The notes below the pieces were generated by a model that was not told where the DNA came from, ran no database searches, and saw only the letters and a list, made by a program, of their open reading frames with translations. A DNA stretch of 64,000 nucleotides from Bacillota bacterium (GTDB taxonomy: Bacteria; Bacillota; Clostridia; Christensenellales; Aristaeellaceae). A program made the translations under genes and the position numbers. The DNA lies in contig JAFADG010000043.1 of NCBI GenBank assembly GCA_023425025.1, forward strand, positions 62,001 through 126,000, in the 5' to 3' direction. Shown here piece after piece: positions 36,215 to 44,605 of this stretch (positions are counted from its first letter, which is position 1; each line of letters begins with the position of its first letter).

Positions 36215-36349
36215 TTAATAAGATCAGTTCCCCATCCGTAACGGAAGCGGAGCTTGTTTCCTTTTTGCTCAGTGAAGGCGGCTACTAATTTTTTCATCCA
36301 TCTCGTAAGGGTAGATCACTTTAGTGTTATGGTCATAAGCGGCATCCAT
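36215..36349 (-). pseudogene. Internal fragment of a tyrosine integrase
   Basis: Bases 36215-36349 match the middle of the intact integrase (about 47045-47180), for example GAAGCGGAGCTTGTT and CTCGTAAGGGTAGATCA, with small insertions and substitutions that break the frame. The left border joins a duplicated promoter and the right border joins a repeat at 36350. It is a second integrase remnant, from a different part of the gene than the one at 32669. Confidence 0.88.
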
Positions 36350-36385
36350 AGCAGTGATCCTGGATCGAAATCACGGAAAATTATG
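36350..36385 (+). repeat. Direct repeat, copy 3
   Basis: AGCAGTGATCCTGGATC followed by GGAAAATTATG matches the start of copies 1 and 2 at the left margin of the island. It begins exactly where the integrase fragment ends. Confidence 0.55.
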
Positions 36386-36496
36386 CCACCTTATCCGGAA
36401 TAATAAAGCAACGGAATCAATTTCCACTATAGGCAATGCCACCTAGTATCGTCAAGTGACCATATTTGGAGGAATGTTAAGCGAAATACACCGAGG

Positions 36497-37891
36497 TCAA
36501 TTCCCTACCTTCATTGTTACTTCCCCATCCAGACCTATCACCATGCGCATTGTCTTGATGTATTGATCGTAGAAGTTTTCCTTTTCGGCAGAGGACAGGG
36601 AAATACGGGTTCTTTCATAAATCGTTTCTAGCATTGTATTCACATTTAATTGCAATGAGTTTTGCGTATATTCCCTAACCTCTGTAACCAGCACATCAAT
36701 TTTGATGTCGCTGATATTTCCACTACAAAAATCATCCAGAAAACAATATGGAATCCCTGCATTATCCAGTGCCTGCTGTAGTCTCACCCCACATTTTTCA
36801 TATTCTGTCATGACAAGAAAAGGAACAGACGGCAGGGCGGAGATCAGGCCCCAATAGTCAGAATCGCTGGATACCAGGAGGAAGGCAATTGTTTGATTTT
36901 GATAATATTCTTTGCAGATTCCTGCTGCCATGCGCATATCAACTAGAGATTTGTTATCATGGATACGTTCCACCATATCATGCTGGACGGGTATTGTAAC
37001 ATAATGTTCAAGTACGCGCCAAGCACTGGCGGAGCGGATATCATCATAAAGGATAATCTTTTGAATATGTGTAAGGGCATCGTTGTGAACCATTTCAATC
37101 TTCCGAAGCATGGCACACAACTTGTAGGGGTCAGAATTCTCACAATCTACCACCATAGCCACAGGCTGATAAAGGTGTAAAAAGCCATACAATTCATTCT
37201 TTACCTCTTCCCCGGCATCCATGACCTTGTTCAAGTCGGTAAACTGATCTTTATGAGCTATATATAGAAGCTGTACGAACTTCCCATCGTTGAGAAGGAT
37301 ATTGCCTTGATCCATAAGTGGCCAGTGTAGGTAGACATGATAGGGATAACTTGAGAGGTGGTCTTTAAACCGCTTTTGTTCACGAATGATGAATGCTTCC
37401 TTTGTTCCACCAGGCATGAGAAATAAGTCTCGAATATACTCCCAATTAAGCCAAATAGGGAATAGACCTCGACAGTTATGTATATGTTGGGCAATATGAC
37501 GGTTGATATCTGAAATATAGGCGTTTATCCGATAGTTGGCTTTAACAATGGAAATCCCCTTTGTTTCCAGAAACGTGAAATCCTCTATATCGAAAATCTC
37601 AGGCATCTTGTCCAGATTCCTAATTTGATATCTCATATTGTAGTCGATATCCTGATAGTGCTTTAGTAATCCTGTTCTGATTTTGCATAAGGAACGTATA
37701 ACCCTGGCTTCTGGGACGCTCTGGAACCTGTCATACCATAAGCATTGCCATGGTTCTCGTTCAAACTGCATTTGCTTGACGCCAATCAAGAAGGCAACTT
37801 TTGAGACGATATCATAGGTGCGCCTTGATTCTGGTATGTTTTTACAGCCTGTCAGTTCAATGCCCTGGTCGTGGGGTAAAGACTCCTGCAT
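36497..37891 (-). CDS. NYN-domain (PIN-like) protein, putative ribonuclease
   Basis: 464 residues; AAGGAGG lies about 11 bases before the ATG. The C-terminal half carries a NYN domain of the PIN-like nuclease group: AMVVDCENSDPYKL with the first aspartate, then IILYDDI, LVDMRMAAGICKEYY with the central acidic residue, and LLVSSDSDYWGLISAL with the SSDSD motif. These acidic residues are the metal-binding set expected for RNase activity. The N-terminal ~230 residues are of unknown type. No signal or membrane segment is seen. It has no near operon partner, lying between a repeat and a hairpin. Roles in RNA turnover, toxin or defence functions are all possible; none is shown. Confidence 0.72.
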   Translation of the reverse strand: MQESLPHDQGIELTGCKNIPESRRTYDIVSKVAFLIGVKQMQFEREPWQCLWYDRFQSVPEARVIRSLCKIRTGLLKHYQDIDYNMRYQIRNLDKMPEIFDIEDFTFLETKGISIVKANYRINAYISDINRHIAQHIHNCRGLFPIWLNWEYIRDLFLMPGGTKEAFIIREQKRFKDHLSSYPYHVYLHWPLMDQGNILLNDGKFVQLLYIAHKDQFTDLNKVMDAGEEVKNELYGFLHLYQPVAMVVDCENSDPYKLCAMLRKIEMVHNDALTHIQKIILYDDIRSASAWRVLEHYVTIPVQHDMVERIHDNKSLVDMRMAAGICKEYYQNQTIAFLLVSSDSDYWGLISALPSVPFLVMTEYEKCGVRLQQALDNAGIPYCFLDDFCSGNISDIKIDVLVTEVREYTQNSLQLNVNTMLETIYERTRISLSSAEKENFYDQYIKTMRMVIGLDGEVTMKVGN

Positions 37892-37928
37892 GGGGATACG
37901 TCTCCTCCTTTGTATTCCATCTAATTAG

Positions 37929-37958
37929 GGCGTGTGAGAGAGTTTTTTCCCACACGCC
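37929..37958. terminator. Hairpin beyond the 697-residue protein gene
   Basis: GGCGTGTG/CACACGCC with a 14-base loop. It lies 120 bases past the stop of the minus-strand gene but lacks a good T-run, so termination is uncertain. Confidence 0.4.
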
Positions 37959-38077
37959 GTCCGATCAGAAGCACTTTTCTAGTTTTTCCAGGCTATCTGG
38001 CAGCCCGTTACCTTTCCTTTCCACTCCGCATCATGCCAATGACAACGCTGCGAGTCATAGCAATAATCCATTTCAAC

Positions 38078-40171
38078 CTATTTGGCATTGTTTTCAGCAT
38101 AAATCATTTTCACATGTTGATTACAGGCTTGAATAAAACCATCAAGAGTATAGCGCCCTGCAATCAACTGATCAATAAAACTATCCAAGCTATCGTCATA
38201 TTGAATCAGTGAATTTTCTGATACGATGAACATTTGAGCTAACCGATGGTAATTCTCAATTGCCTCTTGCGTAATAAGATACTTATCCTGCTCATACAAG
38301 GCAATCCTCGATTCCAATTGGCGAATTGCTTCCTCATGCTCCTTCATTTCAGCCGGTTGCACCGCGCGTGTCTTTTCGCTATCCAGATCCTTTGTTAATT
38401 CAGCTATCTCATCCTGCACACGAGGGGATTCGTATGGATCACGCATGTTGGCATAATATGAATAACTCTCTTCATCCTTTTGCTGCGCAAAATATTCTAA
38501 ATAGCGCAGCGCTTGCTCCTTGTTCTTTGAGTATGGATTTATTACTGCAACATAAACCCAGGTTTCTATGGCTGGTGTTGCCTCGGTGGACAGTCTAAAG
38601 GGTGCACACATGTCTTCCTGAATAACAGGTGATATACTGGTAAGTGTAAATAGTGGTGCTTCCTCCCCTGTGCTTTCCGAGGAAGGGTCTTCCTTGGGTA
38701 TCTCTGTGAGGATTCGCTGCGTGATTTTCCGGAAAAGATCTGTGCCGAAATTAACTTCTTCTCCGTTTTTCTGCTGATAAAAGATATACTGGCGCATAAA
38801 ATACTCCAGTAGGCTTTTTCGAGAATAGGACAGTGTATCAAATAACCGCATGCCTTTTTCAACAAGAAGGTCACTATCCACTATTTGAGGTAACAAGTCC
38901 AATAGATCATCATACGTTTCAGGAACCGAGAATCCATTTTGCAATAAGAGCTCATCGTTTTGCACACGTACCAGTGGCTGAACACTAATTGGCCATGCTA
39001 CGATTTCGTTTTGATAGTACAATATTTTTGATAAGGCGTCATACAATTCACCCGACATCTGTCGAAGTATATCACTTTGGCCTAAATCGAAGTACATTTC
39101 TTTTTCTTTTACCGTTTGTAAGCCTTTATGTGCAAGAAATCCATAGATATCTACAGTACTATCCCGGACTGAGAGGGCATAGCTGATATGCTCTATCACA
39201 TCCATGTTCGGGTTTTGGTATTTTTGCAGGGAGATACCGGTCTCTGCAGTAAAGTCATTATCAAATCTCGTGGAAACGTCCATTACACAAATACTTTGTG
39301 CAGCCTGCTCTCTAGTGACATCACAAATATATATGCTATCCTCATACCATACTGCAAGCATATCCATGCCGATGCAAGCCAAACCGTTCGCATATTTTAT
39401 TGAAAGAACATCTGTAAATGGGGTTTGTTGTTGCGATTTTACAATCTGGAGTGAAGTCGCCACATACAGCGTTTCACGGGAAGGTTCATAAGTAAAGGCA
39501 GTCACATCGTTCGGCATATTATCAATTGTTAATTGGGCTATCGTATTTTCCTTAGTATCAAAGGTGCAAAAATAACTGGAACCATCTTTTGAGACGGCGT
39601 AAAAAAGAAGAGTGTTATCCTTCCAGTTGCTGCAGTCCAAAGGAGAAAGGTCAGACAATACGTTGCAAGAATTCGTTTCACGATTGATGACCCAGCACTG
39701 ATACTGATCAATGTTGGCATCGTAAATAACCACGAATACCTTCTTACCAACAGCAGCTGTTTTGAAGACGATGAGGCTATCATCTGCTGTGGTTGCCGTA
39801 GAGGAGTCAGTATAGAGATTTCCTGTCCGTTGCCAGGAAGCATCGTGGTACTCGTATAATTCTCTTGAGGAGGATATTCCAAACAATCCATCGTCTGTAT
39901 CGCATAGTGTTATCAGGTCCACATTATTTGGGGAAAAATCCTGAGTAACAACAACACCATCAGACTTTTTTGTGAGATGCAGAACCCGTTGGGACGTGAG
40001 GAAATATGCATCGGACTTGAGACCGGCGCAAATATAGCGGATTGCTTCCCCATTTTTTTCTTTGAACACAAGACTATTCTCTGCCAAAGTCACTCCACAA
40101 ACAGAAATAAGCATGAGGCATAAAAAGGCGAAAAGAGCTTTTCGGGGGCTTAAATGATTGTGTTGACGCAT
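38078..40171 (-). CDS. Large exported protein: propeller-like N-terminus and solute-binding-like C-terminus
   Basis: 697 residues from the ATG at 40171 (a GTG three codons earlier is possible; neither has a strong site). A signal peptide (ALFAFLCLMLISVCGVTLA) leads a ~300-residue beta-rich region with repeated short strands (YFLTSQRVLHLTKKSDG, LFGISSSRELYEYHD, LYVATSLQIVK) that suggests a propeller. Residues about 300-690 look like a family-1 solute-binding fold (WPISVQPLVRVQNDELLLQNGFSVP, TWVYVAVINPYSKN) with the same helical end as the binding protein at 33927. It is in one minus-strand group with the ABC transporter. A surface sensor or binding role is inference. Confidence 0.65.
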   Translation of the reverse strand: MRQHNHLSPRKALFAFLCLMLISVCGVTLAENSLVFKEKNGEAIRYICAGLKSDAYFLTSQRVLHLTKKSDGVVVTQDFSPNNVDLITLCDTDDGLFGISSSRELYEYHDASWQRTGNLYTDSSTATTADDSLIVFKTAAVGKKVFVVIYDANIDQYQCWVINRETNSCNVLSDLSPLDCSNWKDNTLLFYAVSKDGSSYFCTFDTKENTIAQLTIDNMPNDVTAFTYEPSRETLYVATSLQIVKSQQQTPFTDVLSIKYANGLACIGMDMLAVWYEDSIYICDVTREQAAQSICVMDVSTRFDNDFTAETGISLQKYQNPNMDVIEHISYALSVRDSTVDIYGFLAHKGLQTVKEKEMYFDLGQSDILRQMSGELYDALSKILYYQNEIVAWPISVQPLVRVQNDELLLQNGFSVPETYDDLLDLLPQIVDSDLLVEKGMRLFDTLSYSRKSLLEYFMRQYIFYQQKNGEEVNFGTDLFRKITQRILTEIPKEDPSSESTGEEAPLFTLTSISPVIQEDMCAPFRLSTEATPAIETWVYVAVINPYSKNKEQALRYLEYFAQQKDEESYSYYANMRDPYESPRVQDEIAELTKDLDSEKTRAVQPAEMKEHEEAIRQLESRIALYEQDKYLITQEAIENYHRLAQMFIVSENSLIQYDDSLDSFIDQLIAGRYTLDGFIQACNQHVKMIYAENNAK

Positions 40172-40234
40172 AGCTTCCACGCACCTTTCTTGTTTTGTCG
40201 TTATATAAAGTTTTGCTCAATACACATCGTCACG

Positions 40235-40867
40235 TCACCGAACCCGTGTCAGGATACCTGTATCCATCTGATATACGGTATCGCACAGTTCGTCAATGTC
40301 CTCCGTATTATGGCTTGTCAAGATCATCGTTTTACCTTCTGCTCGTAGGTGCTTGAACAAATTGCGCATATCCAGAATTCCTTGCGTATCTAAGCCATTA
40401 AATGGTTCGTCCAGAATCAATAGATCCGGGTCCTCCATGATTGCTTGGGCAATCCCCAATCGCTGACGCATCCCCAAGGAATACTGGCCTACCCATTTGC
40501 CAGATGCTTTTTGAAGGCCAACCATTTCCAATATAGAGTTTATACGTTTTTCATCAATCTTCCGGCATATACCAGCAAGGATACGCAAGTTCTGCCTCCC
40601 TGACACAAAAGGTAAAAAACCGGGGGTTTCCAATATTAGCCCCATGGATGGAGGGAATTGGATTTCGCTGTATAATCGTTTTCCATCAATAGTCACATGA
40701 CCAGTAGTAGGTCGTAAATATCCGCAAAGTACTTTTAGCAACATTGTCTTTCCGCTGCCGTTCTTTCCAACAAAGCCATGGATCTGACATTTGGATAGAG
40801 AGACAGAGATATCCTTTAAAAGGACGTCACCATGATGCGAATAGCTTACACGGTCACAAGCAATCAC
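40235..40867 (-). CDS. ABC-2-type transporter ATPase
   Basis: 210 residues starting at a GTG that overlaps the permease stop (GTGA) with GAGG 8 bases upstream. Longer frames into the permease are not credible. Walker A is GFVGKNGSGKTMLLK, the signature YSLGMRQRLGIAQA, Walker B LLILDEPFNGLD and the switch histidine LTSHNTEDI. The short single-domain form pairs with the membrane protein encoded just upstream to make an ABC-2 exporter. Such exporters often move peptides or lipids or give immunity to antimicrobial peptides. The neighbouring small secreted protein and lipoprotein genes fit that idea without proving it. Confidence 0.9.
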   Translation of the reverse strand: MIACDRVSYSHHGDVLLKDISVSLSKCQIHGFVGKNGSGKTMLLKVLCGYLRPTTGHVTIDGKRLYSEIQFPPSMGLILETPGFLPFVSGRQNLRILAGICRKIDEKRINSILEMVGLQKASGKWVGQYSLGMRQRLGIAQAIMEDPDLLILDEPFNGLDTQGILDMRNLFKHLRAEGKTMILTSHNTEDIDELCDTVYQMDTGILTRVR

Positions 40868-42501
40868 TTTACGTTCCTCACTTTCATATGCAAGCAGTTT
40901 TGCATCTTTTGGCTTATGATGGAACCAGTATAAACAAGAATAATAGTAAGAACAATTTGAGTCAGAAACTGTAAAGCAGGTGACCCGTATAAACTTCCAT
41001 AGTTGCTGCTGCGAAGTACCATGCCAATATTGCCGGGCAAAAAAGATGATATGGCAGAGGGAGTGCTCCCAAACCAGACTGTACTGATCCAAACAAGCAG
41101 TGCGCCCCCAATGGCAGCAATACCGCTCCCGCTTGCGATATGAATGACCATTTGTACTACTGCAATTAAGACTAGGTGAATGCATAGCATTGGGACAACC
41201 CAGGGCCAGACTCCTTGTGCATTTATCCATGTCCCCGAAAAATCATATCCCCAGGCATCCCATCCTCCAATGCGGTTTATATAACACCATATGATGATCC
41301 ATAATGCCTGAAACATTCCATATCCAATGCAAACGATGGCGTTTGAGCGGAAAACAGATAGAAACCATTTTGCTCCGGACCGATATCGATATAAAGTAAA
41401 ATACATTCTACCGGTAAACTCCTGCTGGAGCTGCAAACCAACCCCCAGCAAGCAAGGCATAAGCAATAACATCCATGCTGCGATGTCACCGACAGACGGG
41501 ATATCTTGATACGGAATGCCGCCTATCAATGAAAGTAGGCTCATAGCCATACTGCCTTTTTCTACTCTAAACACAAAAGGCCGTATTAGAATAAGGCAGC
41601 CTGCAACAAGCAGAAAGGTTGGATGAAGCATGCCTCCGAAGCAACGTGACAACCAATTACTTGAAGTTGCCTTTCCCTTTCGCGATCTTACCCAAAAAGG
41701 CGAGAATACTTGCAATAGGCCTTTATTATAGACTGCAATATTTTTGAGCGCTTTGTATAACCCCCATATGCTCATGCCAAGAAAGACCATATAACAAAAA
41801 AGCTGTCTTGCTATGATACCCTTTAGTGTCAATGCCGAGTTAAAGAAGGTAGGCCTGATAAGGGGAATTGGATTGATCAAAGTTGAGAATGGCGGAATCC
41901 TTACAAAAGCCAGATATATAATTTGTGTGCCCAATAAAGAGAAGATGGGATTCGGATATATCGTGGATAATGCCAAGCAGACGGTTGCCCATACAGCCCC
42001 TCCCATCATGTCCAAAATAATACACAGCAGCATGTACGGCCGCCCATAATTTGTGCGCAAGAAAGGCTCCAGCCAATTGCCATCCGCATAGGTACGCCAC
42101 ACCTCGACCCTGTAACTGCTTGGTTGGGAAAGAAGAATACAAGCGAGCGCATAAATCGCCGTCCCAAGTCCTACAGCCAATGCACCCGCAATCGTGTTTG
42201 CCATAATGCGGGCAGTGATATATCGCGCTCGACCAGAACGGTGTAGCTCAGAAAATATAAAACCTTGCCGCATATCGGATGCAAAAGAGAGCGCAAACGG
42301 AAGACAAACAATGATTGGAAAATATAGATGTGTAACACTCAATTCCCTTGACGCAGCGAATAAGTAAAAGCCATCAAGCCCTGCATAGTATGGCCAATCC
42401 TCTCTTCCTCCGAAATAGAGCAGTAAAATTTGAAGAAGCACAGCAACGAGAAAGGCACGATTGATGATGCCTCGCCTGAGGTCGTTCAAGATACATCTCA
42501 T
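40864..42501 (-). CDS. ABC-2-type transporter membrane protein
   Basis: 545 residues from the ATG at 42501, with about twelve hydrophobic segments in two sets of six, for example AFLVAVLLQILLLYFGG, IYALACILLSQ, LLLMPCLLGVGLQLQ and VLTIILVYTGSII. It looks like two ABC-2 half-permeases in one chain. It overlaps the ATPase gene by 4 bases and lies 12 bases after the lipoprotein gene, so the three are co-expressed. The substrate is unknown. Confidence 0.8.
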   Translation of the reverse strand: MRCILNDLRRGIINRAFLVAVLLQILLLYFGGREDWPYYAGLDGFYLFAASRELSVTHLYFPIIVCLPFALSFASDMRQGFIFSELHRSGRARYITARIMANTIAGALAVGLGTAIYALACILLSQPSSYRVEVWRTYADGNWLEPFLRTNYGRPYMLLCIILDMMGGAVWATVCLALSTIYPNPIFSLLGTQIIYLAFVRIPPFSTLINPIPLIRPTFFNSALTLKGIIARQLFCYMVFLGMSIWGLYKALKNIAVYNKGLLQVFSPFWVRSRKGKATSSNWLSRCFGGMLHPTFLLVAGCLILIRPFVFRVEKGSMAMSLLSLIGGIPYQDIPSVGDIAAWMLLLMPCLLGVGLQLQQEFTGRMYFTLYRYRSGAKWFLSVFRSNAIVCIGYGMFQALWIIIWCYINRIGGWDAWGYDFSGTWINAQGVWPWVVPMLCIHLVLIAVVQMVIHIASGSGIAAIGGALLVWISTVWFGSTPSAISSFLPGNIGMVLRSSNYGSLYGSPALQFLTQIVLTIILVYTGSIISQKMQNCLHMKVRNVK

Positions 42502-42513
42502 ACGATTCACACC

Positions 42514-43725
42514 CTATTCGTAGATTTTTCCCGTCACAGCATCTACATATCCTGTGCTAATTCCGCTATATTGCTGCTTAGTGTTCAGATTTTTCGCATT
42601 ATATTGAAAGCAAATTTCCCAAGCCGGATGTGCGAGAAAAGTATCGTTGGTTCCTTCGATAGCAAGCTTTATGTAGCATGGACGAATTGCTAACACCTCA
42701 AATTCATATTGATGTGTGGTAGAATGGAGAGAATAGTTTTTGCTCCGTGAAAACAGTTGCTGTAAGGCTTGCTCATAGCCAAACAAACTATTTGTGATCA
42801 CCTGCCGGCTGCTTTCACTAAAAAAGCGTCCTGAATCGATACTGTATATGGTTCCATCGTCCAATACTTGAAAATGAACTGTTTCGCCCTTCACAAACCC
42901 CCATTCTCCTGCATTGTTCTCCCATGCGTTTTCATCTTTGTAAGCGCTGCTTTGCATGGGCAAGCCATAGCGGTAAATTGGGAAAAAGAGTTCTGTGAAT
43001 TCTTTTCCATCTTTAAGAAGGGAACGGTAAAGAATTGAGGGCTCTTTATAGGATACGCCCATGGCATCAAGAACCATATAAGCCCTTTGGATTGCGGTCT
43101 CTATAGTACTCTTAGGCGCATTGCCTTCCGCCCAGTTTTCCGAAAAATCGTTCCAGTTGATATTATCAGATAGAACAACAACCGATTTATCGGCTTCGTT
43201 TTCCGAAATGACCCCAGTAATGGGATACCCGTTATCGCCGCGCCCCATTGCTTGGCTGTCTTTGGGTTCAAAAGTAATAGCGTCTTCGGTTTTTAAATAA
43301 TGTGTAGTCGGAGGTATGCTCTTGCCACCCAAAATAGCAGAAAAAACATCATTTTTATTTTCTATAGGATATTGTCCTGATGCGTTAAGCGTTATTTCAT
43401 AAACTGTATCTGGAAAACTCTGTGGCATAGGAGCGCGAATAGAAATTGTTTGATTTTGAAGGGTCAACTGAGTTACTAACATTGATGCTGCATTCGCAGA
43501 AGCGCTCATAGATACCGCATTTGTGGCCTGTTGTGGCATTGGGGTTTCAAGGGTTGGACTACTTGCCTTAGTTGCCTGCGGTATGACTTCATCTGCCCGC
43601 ACTATTGGAGTATCAGTTACAAGTCCAGCCTCTGGAGATGGACCTTGTGCCGAGCATCCCACTAATAGTAACAAGGCGAAGGTCATACATACAACTTTTT
43701 TCAGATGCGTAATTTTCGTACACAT
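42514..43725 (-). CDS. Lipoprotein of unknown function linked to the ABC exporter
   Basis: 403 residues from the ATG at 43725 with AAGGAGAG upstream; the longer frame has no site. The signal sequence VVCMTFALLLLVGC ends in a good lipobox (LVGC), so the protein is anchored to the outer face of the membrane. A long flexible Pro/Thr/Ala-rich linker follows. The mature domain (PDTVYEITLNASGQYPI, ADKSVVVLSDNINWNDF, GYVDAVTGKIYE at the end) resembles Clostridia lipoproteins of the DUF6034 type, from memory only. It probably works with the exporter, for example as a substrate-capturing or immunity part. Confidence 0.7.
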   Translation of the reverse strand: MCTKITHLKKVVCMTFALLLLVGCSAQGPSPEAGLVTDTPIVRADEVIPQATKASSPTLETPMPQQATNAVSMSASANAASMLVTQLTLQNQTISIRAPMPQSFPDTVYEITLNASGQYPIENKNDVFSAILGGKSIPPTTHYLKTEDAITFEPKDSQAMGRGDNGYPITGVISENEADKSVVVLSDNINWNDFSENWAEGNAPKSTIETAIQRAYMVLDAMGVSYKEPSILYRSLLKDGKEFTELFFPIYRYGLPMQSSAYKDENAWENNAGEWGFVKGETVHFQVLDDGTIYSIDSGRFFSESSRQVITNSLFGYEQALQQLFSRSKNYSLHSTTHQYEFEVLAIRPCYIKLAIEGTNDTFLAHPAWEICFQYNAKNLNTKQQYSGISTGYVDAVTGKIYE

Positions 43726-43859
43726 AATGCTCTCCTTACGAATAATGCAACAATGATTCAATTTCAAGTATGTTGCTATTGACACATCGTCATGAATTAC
43801 TGTTTGTAAGGAAGAGAGCATAATGAAAGTACAATTATGCTCTCTTCCTTAATTTGGGG

Positions 43860-44252
43860 TCACGGATTCCAGGTCAGCTTTACCGTAATCGTATTCTGTT
43901 CATCGTCTTGCGTTTGCACACGGACAAAGTAGGTAGCGCCATCGATGTTTTGTCCGTCCAGGTAGTACATGTTTTTGCTGCCAGTGGAGGTGAATTGATA
44001 GACGGGAGTTGCGGCCGTTCCGCTCGACCTTCTGATACGGCAATAGAAATAGTCTTGCGACATATTGCTGATGCTATTGACGTTCATGGAAGGCTCTTTC
44101 GTTCCGCTTTTGGTGTAGTTCCCAGAACTGGCAGTTGCACCGTACCCTGCCGGAGAAAGCGTATTGGTCGCTGCCACAGCAGTTAGGTTGCCGACACACA
44201 CGATCGCAATCAAAGCGATTGCAAAGAGCTTCAGCACATTCCTTTTCTTCAT
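43860..44252 (-). CDS. Small secreted protein, paralogue-like to 35353-35730
   Basis: 130 residues with AGGAG before the ATG. A signal peptide (NVLKLFAIALIAIVCVGNLTAVAA) leads a ~102-residue Ser/Thr/Tyr-rich mature part that ends in TVKLTWNP. Length, layout and end resemble the small secreted protein of the left locus, though identity is low. It is the first gene of the minus-strand set (secreted protein, lipoprotein, exporter) and divergent from a small RNA. Candidate roles are an exported signal, a surface stress protein or an antimicrobial peptide; no known family is recognised. Confidence 0.65.
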   Translation of the reverse strand: MKKRNVLKLFAIALIAIVCVGNLTAVAATNTLSPAGYGATASSGNYTKSGTKEPSMNVNSISNMSQDYFYCRIRRSSGTAATPVYQFTSTGSKNMYYLDGQNIDGATYFVRVQTQDDEQNTITVKLTWNP

Positions 44253-44293
44253 ACAGAATTTCTCCTATCATAGTCAGATCGTTCGGTTATATG

Positions 44294-44323
44294 TTGACAT
44301 TTTGCTGTTTTGTGGTACATTAT
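44294..44323 (+). promoter_or_regulatory. Probable promoter of the right small RNA
   Basis: A perfect TTGACA and a weaker CATTAT with an 18-base spacer, ending 5 bases before the structured RNA. Confidence 0.5.
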
Positions 44324-44327
44324 TGTT

Positions 44328-44395
44328 GACCTTGTGGATATTTCTATCGCCTTAAGCGATAGCACTCGCCAGAGTAGTTTCTACAAGGTCTTTTT
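44328..44395 (+). ncRNA. Predicted structured small RNA, right copy
   Basis: About 68 nt. Closing stem GACCTTGT/ACAAGGTC (44328-44335 with 44383-44390) ends in five Ts. Inside are stem CTATCGC/GCGATAG with loop CTTAA (44344-44362) and, one base later, stem ACTC/GAGT with loop GCCA (44364-44375). The three stems have the same order and spacing as in the left copy, but most base pairs differ in a compensating way. It lies between the small secreted protein gene (minus) and the sigma factor gene (plus). Function unknown. Confidence 0.6.
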
Positions 44396-44474
44396 CTGTA
44401 TCCACACTTCCGCCAGTGCCTTGCCCAATGGAGTAGTCCTCCTTTCCAAGGATAGGGACTGCATTCGATTTGTC

Positions 44475-44571
44475 CCTTCACCGTATATATTGTAATCTGA
44501 TACCTGTTTGTTACCGTACTCAATAATAATATTTCATTTTACATTTATTCCATGTATAATGACAATAAGCA
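44475..44571 (+). repeat. Duplicated promoter region, right copy (sigma factor upstream region)
   Basis: Matches 36117-36214 over nearly its full length; here the region leads into the intact sigma factor gene. Confidence 0.8.
44532..44560 (+). promoter_or_regulatory. Promoter of the sigma factor operon
   Basis: TTTCAT and a perfect TATAAT with a 17-base spacer, 46 bases before the ATG. The same elements are kept in the left copy. Confidence 0.65.
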
Positions 44572-44605
44572 TCACATTACGCCCTTAACATCAGAGGAGA
44601 AAGAT

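Noticed and set aside
40868..41230. A longer N-terminus for the ABC ATPase
   Set aside because: The extension lies inside the permease gene and reads like out-of-frame sequence. The GTG at 40867 has a good ribosome site and overlaps the permease stop in the usual way.
35353..44252. The small secreted proteins as lactococcin-972-type bacteriocins
   Set aside because: Size, signal peptide and a nearby ABC transporter fit loosely, but the mature sequences lack the family's Trp/Gly/Tyr pattern, and the DUF1430-type membrane partner is not present.
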